A DNA stretch of 64,000 nt from contig JAKFVL010000008.1 in NCBI GenBank assembly GCA_021732215.1, positions 145,127-209,126 of the forward strand. The letters are read 5' to 3'. The DNA comes from Hyphomicrobiales bacterium. GTDB lineage: Bacteria > Pseudomonadota > Alphaproteobacteria > Rhizobiales > Xanthobacteraceae. The position numbers and the translations under genes were made by a program. Positions within the stretch are counted from its first letter, which is position 1. Each line of letters opens with the position of its first letter. The notes under the pieces are model-generated. The model saw nothing but the letters and a program-made list of their open reading frames with translations. It made no database searches and had not been told where the DNA came from. This document shows positions 39,083 through 47,728 of this stretch, in pieces.

Positions 39083-39160
39083 GCTGGTGTTCTTTTGATT
39101 CCAACATTCGCACCAGAATTCGCAGCAACCTCATGCGAATGTTAGAATCAAACCACCAGC
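39083..39160. repeat. CATTCGC-type inverted repeat B (long hairpin) between ctaC and ctaD
   Basis: A 19-base pair of arms (39094-39112 and 39134-39152) with one mismatch, containing AACATTCGCA and TGCGAATGTT. It is extended by a second stem, GCTGGTG (39083-39089) with CACCAGC (39154-39160), after a small bulge. Together these give about 26 paired bases. It shares the CATTCGC core with repeat A. Confidence 0.8.
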
Positions 39161-39201
39161 GGTTCGCCGCCCTCTTGTCCCGTGGCCGAAGCGAACGGCG
39201 C

Positions 39202-40080
39202 CTAGCGCGCAGCCGCGCCGGCCGATGCATACGAATTGTTGTCGGGCACCGATGCGAATTTCTTCTTGGCTTCCTCGACCCATGCCGCGAATGCCTGATC
39301 GCTCACGACGCGCACCGCGATCGGCATGAACGCATGATCCTTGCCGCAGAGTTCAGAGCATTGGCCGTGGAACATGCCTTCCTTGGTGGCCTTGAACCAG
39401 GTCTCGTTGAGGCGGCCGGGGATGGCGTCGATCTTGATTCCGAACGACGGCACCGCGAAGGCATGGATCACATCGGCTGCGGTGGTCTGCACCCGGATGA
39501 TCTTGTTCACCGGCACGACCATTTCGTTGTCGACGCCGAGCAGGCGCGGTGGCTTGTCGGCCACCAGAAGCGAATCGAACTCGAACTTGCCGTTGTCAGG
39601 GTAGGAATAGGTCCAGTACCACTGCTTGCCGGTCGCCTTGATGGTGATGTCCGCCTTCGGGACGTCGAGCTGCTGAAACAGCAGCTTGAACGACGGAATG
39701 GCGATCGCCATCAGAATGACCACCGGGGCGACGGTCCAGATCACCTCGATCAGCGTGTTATGGGTGGTTTTCGAAGGGACCGGATTGGCTTTGGCGTTGA
39801 ACTTGACCGCAACGATCAAAAGCAGAGCCAGCACGAACAGGGTGATGACCGTAATGATCCAGAACAGCAGTTCATGGAACCATATGATGTTGTCCATCAC
39901 CGGCGACGCCGATTCCTGGAGCTTGTATTCCCAAGGTGTGGGCTGACCCAATCCCGCGAACGCAGCACCTGCCGCCAGCAGAACGACCGCTCCTGCCGCT
40001 ATACCCAGCAACCGGCGTCTCGCTCGGCCCATTCCCTGGCCCATCCCCCTCGTCATGCCGCTTTTGCTCCCGCCAATCAT
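39202..40080 (-). CDS. ctaC: Cytochrome c oxidase subunit II
   Basis: A 292-residue subunit (shorter from ATG 40056, which has GGGAG ten bases upstream). A signal/anchor (LLGIAAGAVVLLAAGAAFAG), two membrane helices and a periplasmic CuA domain are present. The CuA site is GMFHGQCSELCGKDHAFMPI with paired Cys, His and Met, preceded by QWYWTYSYPD, the cytochrome c-facing aromatic stretch. The tail is VEEAKKKFASVPDNNSYASAG. It is the first gene of the leftward ctaC-D-B-G-E block. Confidence 0.95.
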   Translation of the reverse strand: MIGGSKSGMTRGMGQGMGRARRRLLGIAAGAVVLLAAGAAFAGLGQPTPWEYKLQESASPVMDNIIWFHELLFWIITVITLFVLALLLIVAVKFNAKANPVPSKTTHNTLIEVIWTVAPVVILMAIAIPSFKLLFQQLDVPKADITIKATGKQWYWTYSYPDNGKFEFDSLLVADKPPRLLGVDNEMVVPVNKIIRVQTTAADVIHAFAVPSFGIKIDAIPGRLNETWFKATKEGMFHGQCSELCGKDHAFMPIAVRVVSDQAFAAWVEEAKKKFASVPDNNSYASAGAAAR

Positions 40081-40436
40081 TCGCTATCGGTCCGACATCG
40101 CATTCCGGCGCAGTTTAATGCGGCTTTTTGGGTCATCGGCCCGCCGCCACCACCGGCTTAGAAAGCGTCGAAATTCCAGTCTCTCAAACCATAATTCGGC
40201 GTGTCTCGCAATGCAGTAATTCGCGCGGCCCGGAACAGCCCACATGCCCGATTCGCAACGCAATTTTGCGGCGATTCCGGGTACCGCGATAGGCTGCGCA
40301 GATACCCCCTACAGGCGGTCTCTGGCGGGAGTTTCATTGTCGCCGTTACGGGGCTCTCCTATTGTGCCCGGATAACCAAGGCGCTCAGGCGTCAAAGAAA
40401 CTCAGGAATGAAACGCCCGCGATTACCAGCTTTTTC
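40081..40436. other. Intergenic region, about 356 bases, no gene recognised
   Basis: This gap separates the divergent ctaC and the decayed dehydrogenase. I see no open frame of significance, tRNA, terminator or repeat. The ctaC promoter must lie in its left part, but no consensus was convincing. Confidence 0.5.
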
Positions 40437-40898
40437 ATGCCGACTCGCATTGTGGCCGGCGCCGGAGCGCTGACCACAATCGGAAATCTCGCCCGCGAGC
40501 TCAAAATGTCGCGGATTCTCGTGGTTTCGGACCCGATCATCTCGCAACAGCCCTTTCATGCCGCGGCGCTTGATTCGCTGAAAGCCGCGGGGCTCTCGAT
40601 CGGCCGCTTCGATGAATGCGGGATCGACGCCCGCTACTCTCATATCGACGCGCAAGGCGAACGCGCGCGCAGGGACGGGATCGACGGCATCGTCTGCATC
40701 GGCGGCGGTTCTGTCATGTGCACGGGCAAGGGCATCGCCATCGTCGCTACCAATCCGAAGCCGATGCGCGAATGCACCGGCGTCGGCAGCTTCGACAAGA
40801 AGGCCTTGCCGATGATCATGGTGCCGACCACCGCGGGCTCCGGATCGGAAGTGTCGCAGTGGACCGCGGGCCCAGGATCGGCTCGCAGGTGCTCGTGA
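40437..40898 (+). pseudogene. Iron-containing alcohol dehydrogenase, 5' fragment only
   Basis: The frame encodes the N-terminus of an Fe-ADH or maleylacetate-reductase-like protein: FFMPTRIVAGAGALTTIG, then MSRILVVSDPII, then the nucleotide region GIVCIGGGSVMCTGKGIA, then IMVPTTAGSGSEVSQ. The normal protein has about 380 residues; here homology stops near base 40863 after about 142 and the frame ends at 40898. The motif GGGSxxDxxKA carries Cys where Asp is usual. All metal-binding histidines are missing. It is a truncated relic, joined to a GST-like fragment. Confidence 0.8.
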
Positions 40899-41044
40899 CA
40901 CCGGATGACAACGCCAAGGTCCCGGTGGCGGGAAAACTCGTGGCCGCCGACGCGACGGAGATCGTCATTCACCGGACGACGCCCGAGGCCAATGACATTC
41001 ACATCCACTTCCCGCGGGCAGGGTTCGAGATCAAGGCTGCATAG
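40866..41044 (+). pseudogene. C-terminal fragment resembling a glutathione S-transferase family protein
   Basis: In a different frame from the preceding dehydrogenase relic, codons from about 40866 to the stop at 41044 encode a well-formed tail: GSQVLVTPDDNAKVPVAGKL, VAADATEIVIHRTTPEAND and IHIHFPRAGFEIKAA. I recall such an end on a bradyrhizobial GST family of about 300 residues, but cannot verify it. No start codon or N-terminal domain is present. It looks like the 3' end of a gene whose rest was lost by a deletion that brought it next to the dehydrogenase fragment. Confidence 0.5.
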
Positions 41045-41267
41045 CGCGATCTGCCTCCCAGCCTTGATGTGCGGCTTGACTCACCCCGGGGCCGATGTAC
41101 GCCATAATTCCACGGGCCTGGCCAAAGTGATTCGGGCTTTCCTGGAGGCTGCCTTCAAGCCGCCGTCATTGCCATGGCGAGTCCGGCAGGTTCGGAAGGC
41201 TGCCCGGCCCAGCGGTTGCATTGGTTGCGGCGATGTCGGGACCACTCGGAGAGAGGACCCATACCAG

Positions 41268-41798
41268 ATGGGCCGTTTGTTTTTGGGATCTCAGTTGCGG
41301 CGCGCGGCTTGGCGTCTGTTTGGGTTCGCTCTGCTGTGCACGATCGCGTCGACGAACGCTGCCTTCGCCCAAGGCGCCGTTCGCTCGGTTCACGGCGACT
41401 GGCAGATCCGTTGCGACACGCCGCCGGGCGCGCAGGGCGAGCAATGCGCCCTGATCCAGAGCGTGGTGGCCGAAGATCGCTCCAATGCGGGGCTCACCGT
41501 CATCGTGCTGAAAACCGCCGATCAAAAGAGCAAGCTGATGCGCGTGGTCGCGCCGCTCGGCGTGTTGCTGCCTTCGGGACTCGGTCTCAAACTCGATAAC
41601 AACGACGTCGGCCGCGCCGGTTTCGTCCGCTGCCTCCCCAATGGTTGCGTCGCTGAGGTAGTGATGGACGACGACCTGTTGGCCAAGCTGCGCACCGCCC
41701 GCACCGCGACCTTCATCATTTTCGAGACGCCGGAAGAAGGCATCGGCTTCCCGCTGAGTCTCAAAGGCATCGGCGAAGGCTACGACAAGCTGCCTTGA
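41268..41798 (+). CDS. Invasion-associated locus B (IalB) family exported protein
   Basis: A 176-residue periplasmic protein with signal peptide MGRLFLGSQLRRAAWRLFGF...STNAAFAQ. The mature part has VHGDWQIRCDTPPGAQGEQCAL, LMRVVAPLGVLLPSGLGLKLDN and FVRCLPNGCVAEVVMDD, ending in FPLSLKGIGEGYDKL. This is the IalB-like pattern with conserved Cys pairs. Family members are widespread in Rhizobiales and are not themselves evidence of pathogenicity. The ATG at 41268 excludes a leader that reads across the relic region. Confidence 0.9.
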   Translation: MGRLFLGSQLRRAAWRLFGFALLCTIASTNAAFAQGAVRSVHGDWQIRCDTPPGAQGEQCALIQSVVAEDRSNAGLTVIVLKTADQKSKLMRVVAPLGVLLPSGLGLKLDNNDVGRAGFVRCLPNGCVAEVVMDDDLLAKLRTARTATFIIFETPEEGIGFPLSLKGIGEGYDKLP

Positions 41799-41804
41799 AG
41801 TCCT

Positions 41805-41902
41805 CAGACGCCACGCCCGCGCTTGTCGCGGGCATCCACGTCTTTACCGCAAGTCTGCAAGGAAGGCGTGGATGGCCGGGACTAGCCCGGCCATGACAAC
41901 GC
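41805..41902. repeat. CATGGCCGGG interspersed repeat, copy 1
   Basis: Contains GCGTGGATGGCCGGGACTAG and its complement arm CCCGGCCATGAC. The left part includes CGCGGGCATCCACG, complementary to CGTGGATG. It is related to the element at 51511-51541 and lies in the gap before tldD. Confidence 0.7.
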
Positions 41903-41966
41903 TGGTTCTTTTGCCTCGCAGCACCTATCTTGACTGCAGCCTGATCCCGCTTTCCGGAACCCGCCC

Positions 41967-43397
41967 ATGACCGCATCAGCCCTCGTCACCACCTCCCTGC
42001 TCGACCGCGCCGGCCTCGATCGCGACGCTGCCAAGAAGGAAATCGCCCGTGGCCTCGCGGGCGCCGACGATGGCGAACTGTTCCTCGAATATCGTCAATC
42101 CGAGGGGCTGATGTTCGACAACGGCCGCCTCAAGCAGGCGACCTACGATACCGCGCAGGGTTTTGGATTGCGCGCGGTGAAGGACGATGCGGTCGGCTAC
42201 GCCCATTCCTCCGATGTCTCTCTGCCTGCGCTGATCCGCGCCGCCGACTCCGTCAGCGCCGTGCGCGGCGGTCACAGCGGCACTTATGCTGCTGCGCCTA
42301 CGCACACCAATGTGCGGCTCTACAGCGACGAGAATCCGCTCGACGGTCTCGCGTTTGAAAACAAGGTGAAGCTGCTGGCCGAGATCGACGCTTATGTGCG
42401 CGACAAGGATCCGCGTGTGCGGCAGGTCTCGGTGTCGCTCGGCGCGACGTGGCAGGTGGTGGAGATTCTCCGCCCCGATGGCGAGAGCTATCGCGATATC
42501 CGCCCCTTGGTGCGCATCAACGTGTCCGTCGTCGCAGGCCAGGGCGATCGTCAGGAAACCGGCAGCCACGGCTACGGCGGACGTGAGGGTTATGCCCGTT
42601 TCATCGAGACAAAGGCATGGCGCAACGCGGCCGACGGCGCGATCCGCCAGGCCATGATCAATCTGGAATCGGTGCCCGCACCTGCCGGCGAGATGGATGT
42701 CGTGCTCGGCCCCGGCTGGCCCGGCGTGATGCTGCACGAAGCGGTCGGTCACGGTCTCGAGGGCGATTTCAACCGTAAGCAGACCTCGGCGTTTGCGGGC
42801 TTGATGGGCAAGCAGGTCGCGGCCAAGGGCGTGACCGTCGTGGACGATGGCACAATTTCATCACGCCGCGGATCGCTGTCGATCGACGACGAAGGCACGC
42901 CGACCAATCGCACCATGCTGATCGAGGATGGCATTCTGGTCGGCTACATGCAGGACCGCCAGAACGCGCGGCTGATGAACATGAAACCGACCGGCAACGG
43001 GCGGCGCGAATCTTATGCCCATGTGCCGATGCCGCGCATGACCAACACCTACATGCTGGCCGGCGACCGCGAGCCCTCGGAAATTCTGGCCTCGGTGAAA
43101 AACGGCATCTTCGCGGCAAATTTCGGCGGCGGACAGGTCGATATCACCTCCGGCAAGTATGTGTTCCAGTGCACGGAAGCGTACAAGATCACTGACGGCA
43201 AAGTCGGGGCGCCGCTGAAGGGCGTCATGCTGATCGGCAACGGCCCGACCGATCTGCATCGCATCTCGATGGTCGGCAACGACCTCGAACTCGACGCCGG
43301 GATCGGCACCTGCGGCAAGAACGGTCAGGGCGTGCCAGTCGGCGTCGGTCAGCCGACCTTACGCATGGATCAGATCACCGTCGGCGGCACGGGCTAG
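41967..43397 (+). CDS. tldD: Metalloprotease TldD
   Basis: A 476-residue cytoplasmic zinc protease partner of TldE/PmbA. The zinc motif MLHEAVGHGLEGD (HExxxH) is near residue 260. Flanking segments are GLRAVKDDAVGYAHSSD, RQETGSHGYGGREGYARF, IDDEGTPTNRTMLIEDG and ENRFMHxx-like GDREPSEILASVKNGIFAANFGGGQVD. In other bacteria TldD/E processes microcins or degrades CcdA. TldE is not in the window. The start MTASALVTT follows GGAACCCGCCC, a weak site. Confidence 0.95.
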   Translation: MTASALVTTSLLDRAGLDRDAAKKEIARGLAGADDGELFLEYRQSEGLMFDNGRLKQATYDTAQGFGLRAVKDDAVGYAHSSDVSLPALIRAADSVSAVRGGHSGTYAAAPTHTNVRLYSDENPLDGLAFENKVKLLAEIDAYVRDKDPRVRQVSVSLGATWQVVEILRPDGESYRDIRPLVRINVSVVAGQGDRQETGSHGYGGREGYARFIETKAWRNAADGAIRQAMINLESVPAPAGEMDVVLGPGWPGVMLHEAVGHGLEGDFNRKQTSAFAGLMGKQVAAKGVTVVDDGTISSRRGSLSIDDEGTPTNRTMLIEDGILVGYMQDRQNARLMNMKPTGNGRRESYAHVPMPRMTNTYMLAGDREPSEILASVKNGIFAANFGGGQVDITSGKYVFQCTEAYKITDGKVGAPLKGVMLIGNGPTDLHRISMVGNDLELDAGIGTCGKNGQGVPVGVGQPTLRMDQITVGGTG

Positions 43398-43411
43398 CTC
43401 GTCATCGGCTC

Positions 43412-44020
43412 TCACGCCCGCGCCGTCGGCCGCGCGCCGACCCGCTCCCACCACGCGGCGAGATGCGGCAGGCCCTGGGGCAGCGGCGTGCCGGTGTTCT
43501 TGCCCAACAAGAGCGCGCACTGCGCAGTGATATCGGCAACCGTATAGCGGTCACCGGCGATATATGAACGCGACGCCAGTTCGCCATCGAGCAGCTTCAT
43601 CATCGCATTGGCCGACTCACACGCGATCGGCGCAACCTCGGCGACCTGCGGCCGTCGCCCTTTCCAGAACGGCGAGGAGTGCACGAAGTTGTCGACCATC
43701 GGCCGCATCAGATCGTGCTCCATCCGGCGGTCCCACATCTCGACGAACGCAATTTCCAGCGGGTCCTTGCCGAACAGATTGGGCTCCGGATGCAGCGCCT
43801 CGATGTAGCGGCAGATCGCAATCGATTCTGTGAGAAAGCGGCCGTCATCGAGTTCGAGCACCGGCAGCTTGCCGAGCGGATTGATCTTGAGAAATTCAGG
43901 CGTCGCATTCTCACCCTTGGTCATGTCGACTTCGACAATTGGCAGAGAAACACCTTTCTCGGCGAGAAAGATTCGCACGCGGCGCGGGTTCATACCCGTC
44001 TTCATATTGTAGAGTTTCAT
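43412..44020 (-). CDS. Glutathione S-transferase family protein
   Basis: A 202-residue cytosolic GST. The N-terminal thioredoxin-like domain begins MKLYNMKTGMNPRRVRIFLAEKG and has NPLGKLPVLELDDGRFLTESIAICRYIE, with the conserved cis-Pro and ESxAI glutathione site. The helical C-terminal domain has YTVADITAQCAL, the GST N-capping box. It is convergent with tldD. The substrate is unknown. It is of normal length, unlike the GST-like fragment at 40866. Confidence 0.92.
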   Translation of the reverse strand: MKLYNMKTGMNPRRVRIFLAEKGVSLPIVEVDMTKGENATPEFLKINPLGKLPVLELDDGRFLTESIAICRYIEALHPEPNLFGKDPLEIAFVEMWDRRMEHDLMRPMVDNFVHSSPFWKGRRPQVAEVAPIACESANAMMKLLDGELASRSYIAGDRYTVADITAQCALLLGKNTGTPLPQGLPHLAAWWERVGARPTARA

Positions 44021-44142
44021 GTCTGCTCCCCCAAGAAGGCTTTAAGGAATTTTTTTCAGCGGCAATCGTCGCGGCAATTGATGGCGGCTGCAAGATGTTT
44101 CCGCAAGAGTCGCCTATCTCAGGGAAGCCTATCAATCAGGCC

Positions 44143-44180
44143 CTAAACTCGGGAAGCCTTCTCTAAACTCGGGAAGCCTT
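44143..44180. repeat. Tandem 20-base duplication at the end of the neighbouring gene
   Basis: CTAAACTCGGGAAGCCTT occurs at 44143-44160 and again at 44163-44180, a 20-base period. The second copy includes the reverse-strand stop codon of the gene at 44163. Confidence 0.8.
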
Positions 44181-44825
44181 GGCTCCAAACCTTTGGAAAG
44201 CGTGTGGCGAATTCGCCTCGCGCTGCCACGCCGGCGCGCGCGGATCGTCATGCGCCATCCCGGTGACGGCGGCGATCCATGTGGCTTCCGCCTGATCCAG
44301 CCCTGACGGCCAGATACCCTCGGCTTCGATGCGCTCAAGATCGCCAGGTTCGAGCAGCAGGAGGTGCTGGCGGCCCCAATCCTGATCCATGCCGCGCAGC
44401 CAGACGTCGCCGCAATCGCGGCAGCGCAAGAGATCGATGTCCGGCGTGCGACGAAACAGAACGTCGCAACCGTTCTCAATGCAGGGGTCGCTGTAATAGA
44501 TGCGCCGGTAGACATTCGCGCCGCTGAAATCGAGTTCGTGATGATCCATCGCGCCCTGCCGCCGGCAGAAGCAGCGGCGCGGAAACAGGGCATCGAAGAT
44601 CGCGCGCATATCGAGCCGCGCATGATCGTCCGCGGCCCAACTCACGAGTCGGCCATAAAGATCGTCACCCGCAATCGCATGCAGATCGGGGGACGACAGC
44701 AGTATTTGCTCGGTGACCTTGGAATCGGGAAAATGGCCTTCGGCCATCTGCCAGAAAAAACGATCCCAGAACGCGCGCCGCGAGTGGCCGATCGGCACCG
44801 GATGGGGGGACATGGATTGGATCAT
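44163..44825 (-). CDS. Unknown protein with cysteine motifs
   Basis: I do not recognise this 220-residue protein. From ATG 44825 it starts MIQSMSPHPVPIGHSRRAFWD. It is rich in Asp, Arg and Trp. Cysteines occur as RRCFCRRQ, DPCIENGCD and LLRCRDCGDVWLRG, so a zinc ribbon or other metal site is possible. Runs such as FWDRFFWQMAEG and DLYGRLVSWAADDHARLD look like a soluble globular fold. It begins eleven bases after the PAN-domain gene's stop on the same strand. Its stop lies inside a 20-base tandem duplication. Confidence 0.65.
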   Translation of the reverse strand: MIQSMSPHPVPIGHSRRAFWDRFFWQMAEGHFPDSKVTEQILLSSPDLHAIAGDDLYGRLVSWAADDHARLDMRAIFDALFPRRCFCRRQGAMDHHELDFSGANVYRRIYYSDPCIENGCDVLFRRTPDIDLLRCRDCGDVWLRGMDQDWGRQHLLLLEPGDLERIEAEGIWPSGLDQAEATWIAAVTGMAHDDPRAPAWQREANSPHAFQRFGAKASRV

Positions 44826-44836
44826 GTCCGCGGACT

Positions 44837-45379
44837 TTATCTGATGACGCCCGATATGAAACCCGGCTTCCTGCGCGGCGGCTTGACCTGATTCTTCAGA
44901 AAGCAGCGCGCGCCTTTTCCGATGTAGCCCGGTCTTGCATAGGTCCATGCCCGGCACTTGTTATCGGATTCGCACGCCGCCTTGCAGGTTTCGCCCTTGG
45001 CATTGGCGTCGACCTCGATGCTGCGATAGTCGCCGCCAAGCCGGTCGGTCGCCACTTCGAGGGCGCTGTTGCGTGTTTCGAGCACCCCCGCTCCGCGCAC
45101 GCCGGACACACAACAATTGCTCTCCACGCGCTCCGGCACCGCGCCCTTGAGCCAGCACGCCGCTCCGCGCTCGCTGTCGATCGGGTAGTTGAAGCTCCAC
45201 GCGCGGCACTTGCGATCGCGCTCGCAGATCAGCGCGCAGGCCGCCGGATCGCCGGAGGGTACCGCCACGCTCTGATAATCGCTGCCCGGCCGGTCAAAGC
45301 CGGTTTGCGCAACGCCCGGACTTGGCCACGCTGCACAGAGCACCACGAGAATAGCGAGGATGAAGCCGGTTCGCGGCAT
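44837..45379 (-). CDS. Secreted PAN/apple-domain protein
   Basis: A 180-residue exported protein. The signal peptide MPRTGFILAILVVLCAAW ends near VAQTGFD. Two PAN-like repeats follow: SDYQSVAVPSGDPAACALIC...CRAWSF...CWLKG and GDYRSIEVDANAKGETCKAAC...CRAWTY...CFLKN. Each repeat carries the DGxDY and CxxxC-CxAW pattern typical of PAN_4. PAN domains bind proteins or sugars. The start could be ATG 45394; GGAAAG favours 45379. It may be cotranscribed with the unknown gene at 44163. Confidence 0.8.
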   Translation of the reverse strand: MPRTGFILAILVVLCAAWPSPGVAQTGFDRPGSDYQSVAVPSGDPAACALICERDRKCRAWSFNYPIDSERGAACWLKGAVPERVESNCCVSGVRGAGVLETRNSALEVATDRLGGDYRSIEVDANAKGETCKAACESDNKCRAWTYARPGYIGKGARCFLKNQVKPPRRKPGFISGVIR

Positions 45380-45676
45380 CGGGGAACTTTCCATGACGGA
45401 GCCAGCACTCCGCCATATCGCAGGGATCGTGTCACACACATTCGGCAAAGGTGGCGTCCGGCCTTGCAATCCGAAAACGTCTAACGTGTTGATTTTGAGC
45501 GGCTTCTTGCAGCGACCGGGTCCACTCGCCGAAACCGCCTAACGACAGGACAATTCAATCGTCCCGCAGATGTACGTCGGATGAATGGATTGCCATCAGC
45601 ACCATGGCCAAGCGCCGCAGGCCGCAGGCACCGCCGTTGAACAGGTCAGCACCGCAGGCCAGACAAACATACTCGA

Positions 45677-47047
45677 TCAGAAGGCGTATTGGTCGTAGGC
45701 TGGCTCCACTGAGCCGCGCCACACGCCGTTGAATTTGGCGAGCAACTCCTCCGCGGGCGTCTGGCCCGAAGCGATGATGCGATCGAGCGGTTCGAGATAG
45801 CGCGTCTCGTCGCGTCCCGACTGATCGACATGGTTGCGGCGGCGCAGACCCGCATGAGCGAGCGCCAGACAATCCTTGGCCACTTCGAACAGATAGCGGT
45901 TGCCGATTTTCGCCTTGAAGCCCAGCGTGGTCACATCATCGCGCAGCGTCTGACGCTCGTCGGCACTCCAGCCCTTCACCAGATCCCAAGCAGCATCGAG
46001 GCTGACATCGTCGTACAGCAGCCCGACCCAGAACGCCGGCAGCGCGGGCAGGCGTCCCCACGGCGCGCCATCGGCGCCGCGCATTTCGAGATAGCGCTTC
46101 AGGCGAACTTCGGGGAAAATGGTCGAGAGATGATTGGCCCAGTCCGACAGCGTCGGCCGCTCGCCCGGCATCTTCTCGTTGTTGCCGTCGAAGAATTTAC
46201 GGAACGATGACCCCGAGACATCGATGTAATCCTCGCCGCGCTTGACGAAATACATCGGCACGTCGAGCGCGTAGTCGACCCAGCGCTCGAAACCCATGCC
46301 ATCCTCGAATGCCCACGGGATCATGCCCGAGCGTGCGTTGTCGGTATCGCGCCAGATCTCGGAGCGGAACGAGAGGTAGCCGTTCGGCTTACCTTCGGTG
46401 AACGGCGAATTGGCGAACAGCGCGGTGGCCACCGGCTGCAACGCGACCGACACGCGCAGCTTCTTCACCATGTCGGATTCGGAGGAGAAGTCGAGATTGG
46501 TCTGCACAGTGCAGGTCCGGTACATCATGTCGAGGCCGTATTGTCCGACCTTCGGCATATAGTTGGTCATGATCTTGTAGCGGCCCTTCGGCATCACCGG
46601 AATATCGGACCGCGACCATGACGGGGTCATGCCAAGACCGAGAAAGCCGATGCCGAGCGGGGTTGCGATCTCGCGCACCTGCGCCAGATGCGCCATCAGC
46701 TCCGAGCAGGTCTGGTGCACGGTCTCGACCGGCGCACCGGAGAGTTCGAACTGTCCGCCGGGCTCCAGCGAAATCGCGCCGCCGCCGGTAACGTCGTAAA
46801 GTCCGATGATGTTGCCGCGCTCCATGATCGGCTCCCAGCCGAGCAGGAGCTTCATGCCGTCCAGCAGCGCCCGGATGCCGCGATCACCCTGGTAGGGTAC
46901 GGGACGGTGGCCCTGCAGCGTGAACGGCGTCTTTTCATGTTCAGTGCCGATGCGAAATTGTTCACGCGGCTTGGAGCCGGCCTCGAACCATTCCACAAGC
47001 TCGTCGCGCGACGCGAGCGGCGTCATATCGATCTGGTCACGCGCCAT
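45677..47047 (-). CDS. gshA: Glutamate-cysteine ligase, plant/alphaproteobacterial type
   Basis: A 456-residue enzyme for the first step of glutathione synthesis. It begins MARDQIDMTPLASRDELVEWFEAGSKP. The ATP-grasp-like core has RIGTEHEKTPFT, ISLEPGGQFELSGAP, GFLGLGMTPSW and SGMIPWAFEDGMGFERWVDYALDVPMYFV. It also has GADGAPWGRLPALPAFWVGLLYD. This is the plant-like class found in Rhizobiales, unrelated in sequence to E. coli GshA. Length is normal. gshB is not in the window. Confidence 0.95.
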   Translation of the reverse strand: MARDQIDMTPLASRDELVEWFEAGSKPREQFRIGTEHEKTPFTLQGHRPVPYQGDRGIRALLDGMKLLLGWEPIMERGNIIGLYDVTGGGAISLEPGGQFELSGAPVETVHQTCSELMAHLAQVREIATPLGIGFLGLGMTPSWSRSDIPVMPKGRYKIMTNYMPKVGQYGLDMMYRTCTVQTNLDFSSESDMVKKLRVSVALQPVATALFANSPFTEGKPNGYLSFRSEIWRDTDNARSGMIPWAFEDGMGFERWVDYALDVPMYFVKRGEDYIDVSGSSFRKFFDGNNEKMPGERPTLSDWANHLSTIFPEVRLKRYLEMRGADGAPWGRLPALPAFWVGLLYDDVSLDAAWDLVKGWSADERQTLRDDVTTLGFKAKIGNRYLFEVAKDCLALAHAGLRRRNHVDQSGRDETRYLEPLDRIIASGQTPAEELLAKFNGVWRGSVEPAYDQYAF

Positions 47048-47134
47048 ACAGACCCCGGTAACTTGCGCAGTAGAGCGAGTGATGAGCAGGGCGGCGAGCC
47101 AGTCTGCCCGCGAGCACCCGAAGGTTTGAGGAAT

Positions 47135-47623
47135 TCATCTGGCCTGCACAGCGTCTTTGACGAGCGGAGCGGGCATCTCCCCGCAAGCGCAGCCAAGCCT
47201 GTCGAGCAGACCGCACAGCTTTGCAGCATCGGCATCCGAGAGCTTGGTGCCGACATGCCGCTCGATCGCGGCGGAGTAGGACGTCCACATTTTCTTCTGC
47301 AGTTCGCGGCCGGCCTCGGTGATTTCGACGAACTGCCCGCGCTTGTCGAACTTGCATTCGCGGCGCGCGGCGAGACCTTCATCGACCAGCCGGTCGATCA
47401 GGCGCGAGGTGGAATACTGCGGCAACAGCATCTGCTTTTCGAGTTCGACCGGCCGAAGTTCGCCGCCCGGCGCGCGCGACAGTTCGAGCAGCGCATCGTA
47501 CCAGGCAAGCGGCGGAAAGCCCGCCTTCTTCAAATCCTGCTCCACCGCATCAAGCACCCGCGTCTGCACGCGCATCAGCCTGATCCAGGCGGCGGTCGCT
47601 TCGCTCGATGGCTTTTTCTTCAT
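47135..47623 (-). CDS. MarR-family transcriptional regulator
   Basis: A 162-residue winged-helix repressor-type protein. It begins MKKKPSSEATAAWIRLMRVQTRVLDAVEQDLKKAG. The recognition region YSTSRLIDRLVDEGLAARRECKFDKRGQFVEIT contains the MarR wing RxxxxxDxRG. The start at 47623 is chosen over longer frames that run through a repeat. It lies just downstream of the fatty-acid oxidation genes, same strand. A perfect inverted repeat upstream is a likely operator (see 47676). The ligand is unknown. Confidence 0.9.
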   Translation of the reverse strand: MKKKPSSEATAAWIRLMRVQTRVLDAVEQDLKKAGFPPLAWYDALLELSRAPGGELRPVELEKQMLLPQYSTSRLIDRLVDEGLAARRECKFDKRGQFVEITEAGRELQKKMWTSYSAAIERHVGTKLSDADAAKLCGLLDRLGCACGEMPAPLVKDAVQAR

Positions 47624-47675
47624 GGTGGCGTCTCGGCTGACCCATTGGATGCGGGTGTGTGCCCGCTCCGCCTTT

Positions 47676-47689
47676 AATGCATGTGCATT
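47676..47689. promoter_or_regulatory. Candidate MarR operator upstream of the MarR gene
   Basis: AATGCA-TG-TGCATT is a perfect 14-base inverted repeat with T/A flanks on both sides, 53 to 66 bases upstream of the MarR ATG. MarR-type factors commonly bind such palindromes in their own promoters. This is a pattern match only. Confidence 0.4.
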
Positions 47690-47728
47690 TAACAGCGGGT
47701 TTTGTCCAGTCAAGATTTGGGAGATGTA

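Noticed and set aside
40905..41267. Longer IalB-like frame upstream of 41268
   Set aside because: It runs across the GST-like relic in another frame and lacks a signal peptide start. The signal peptide begins at 41268.
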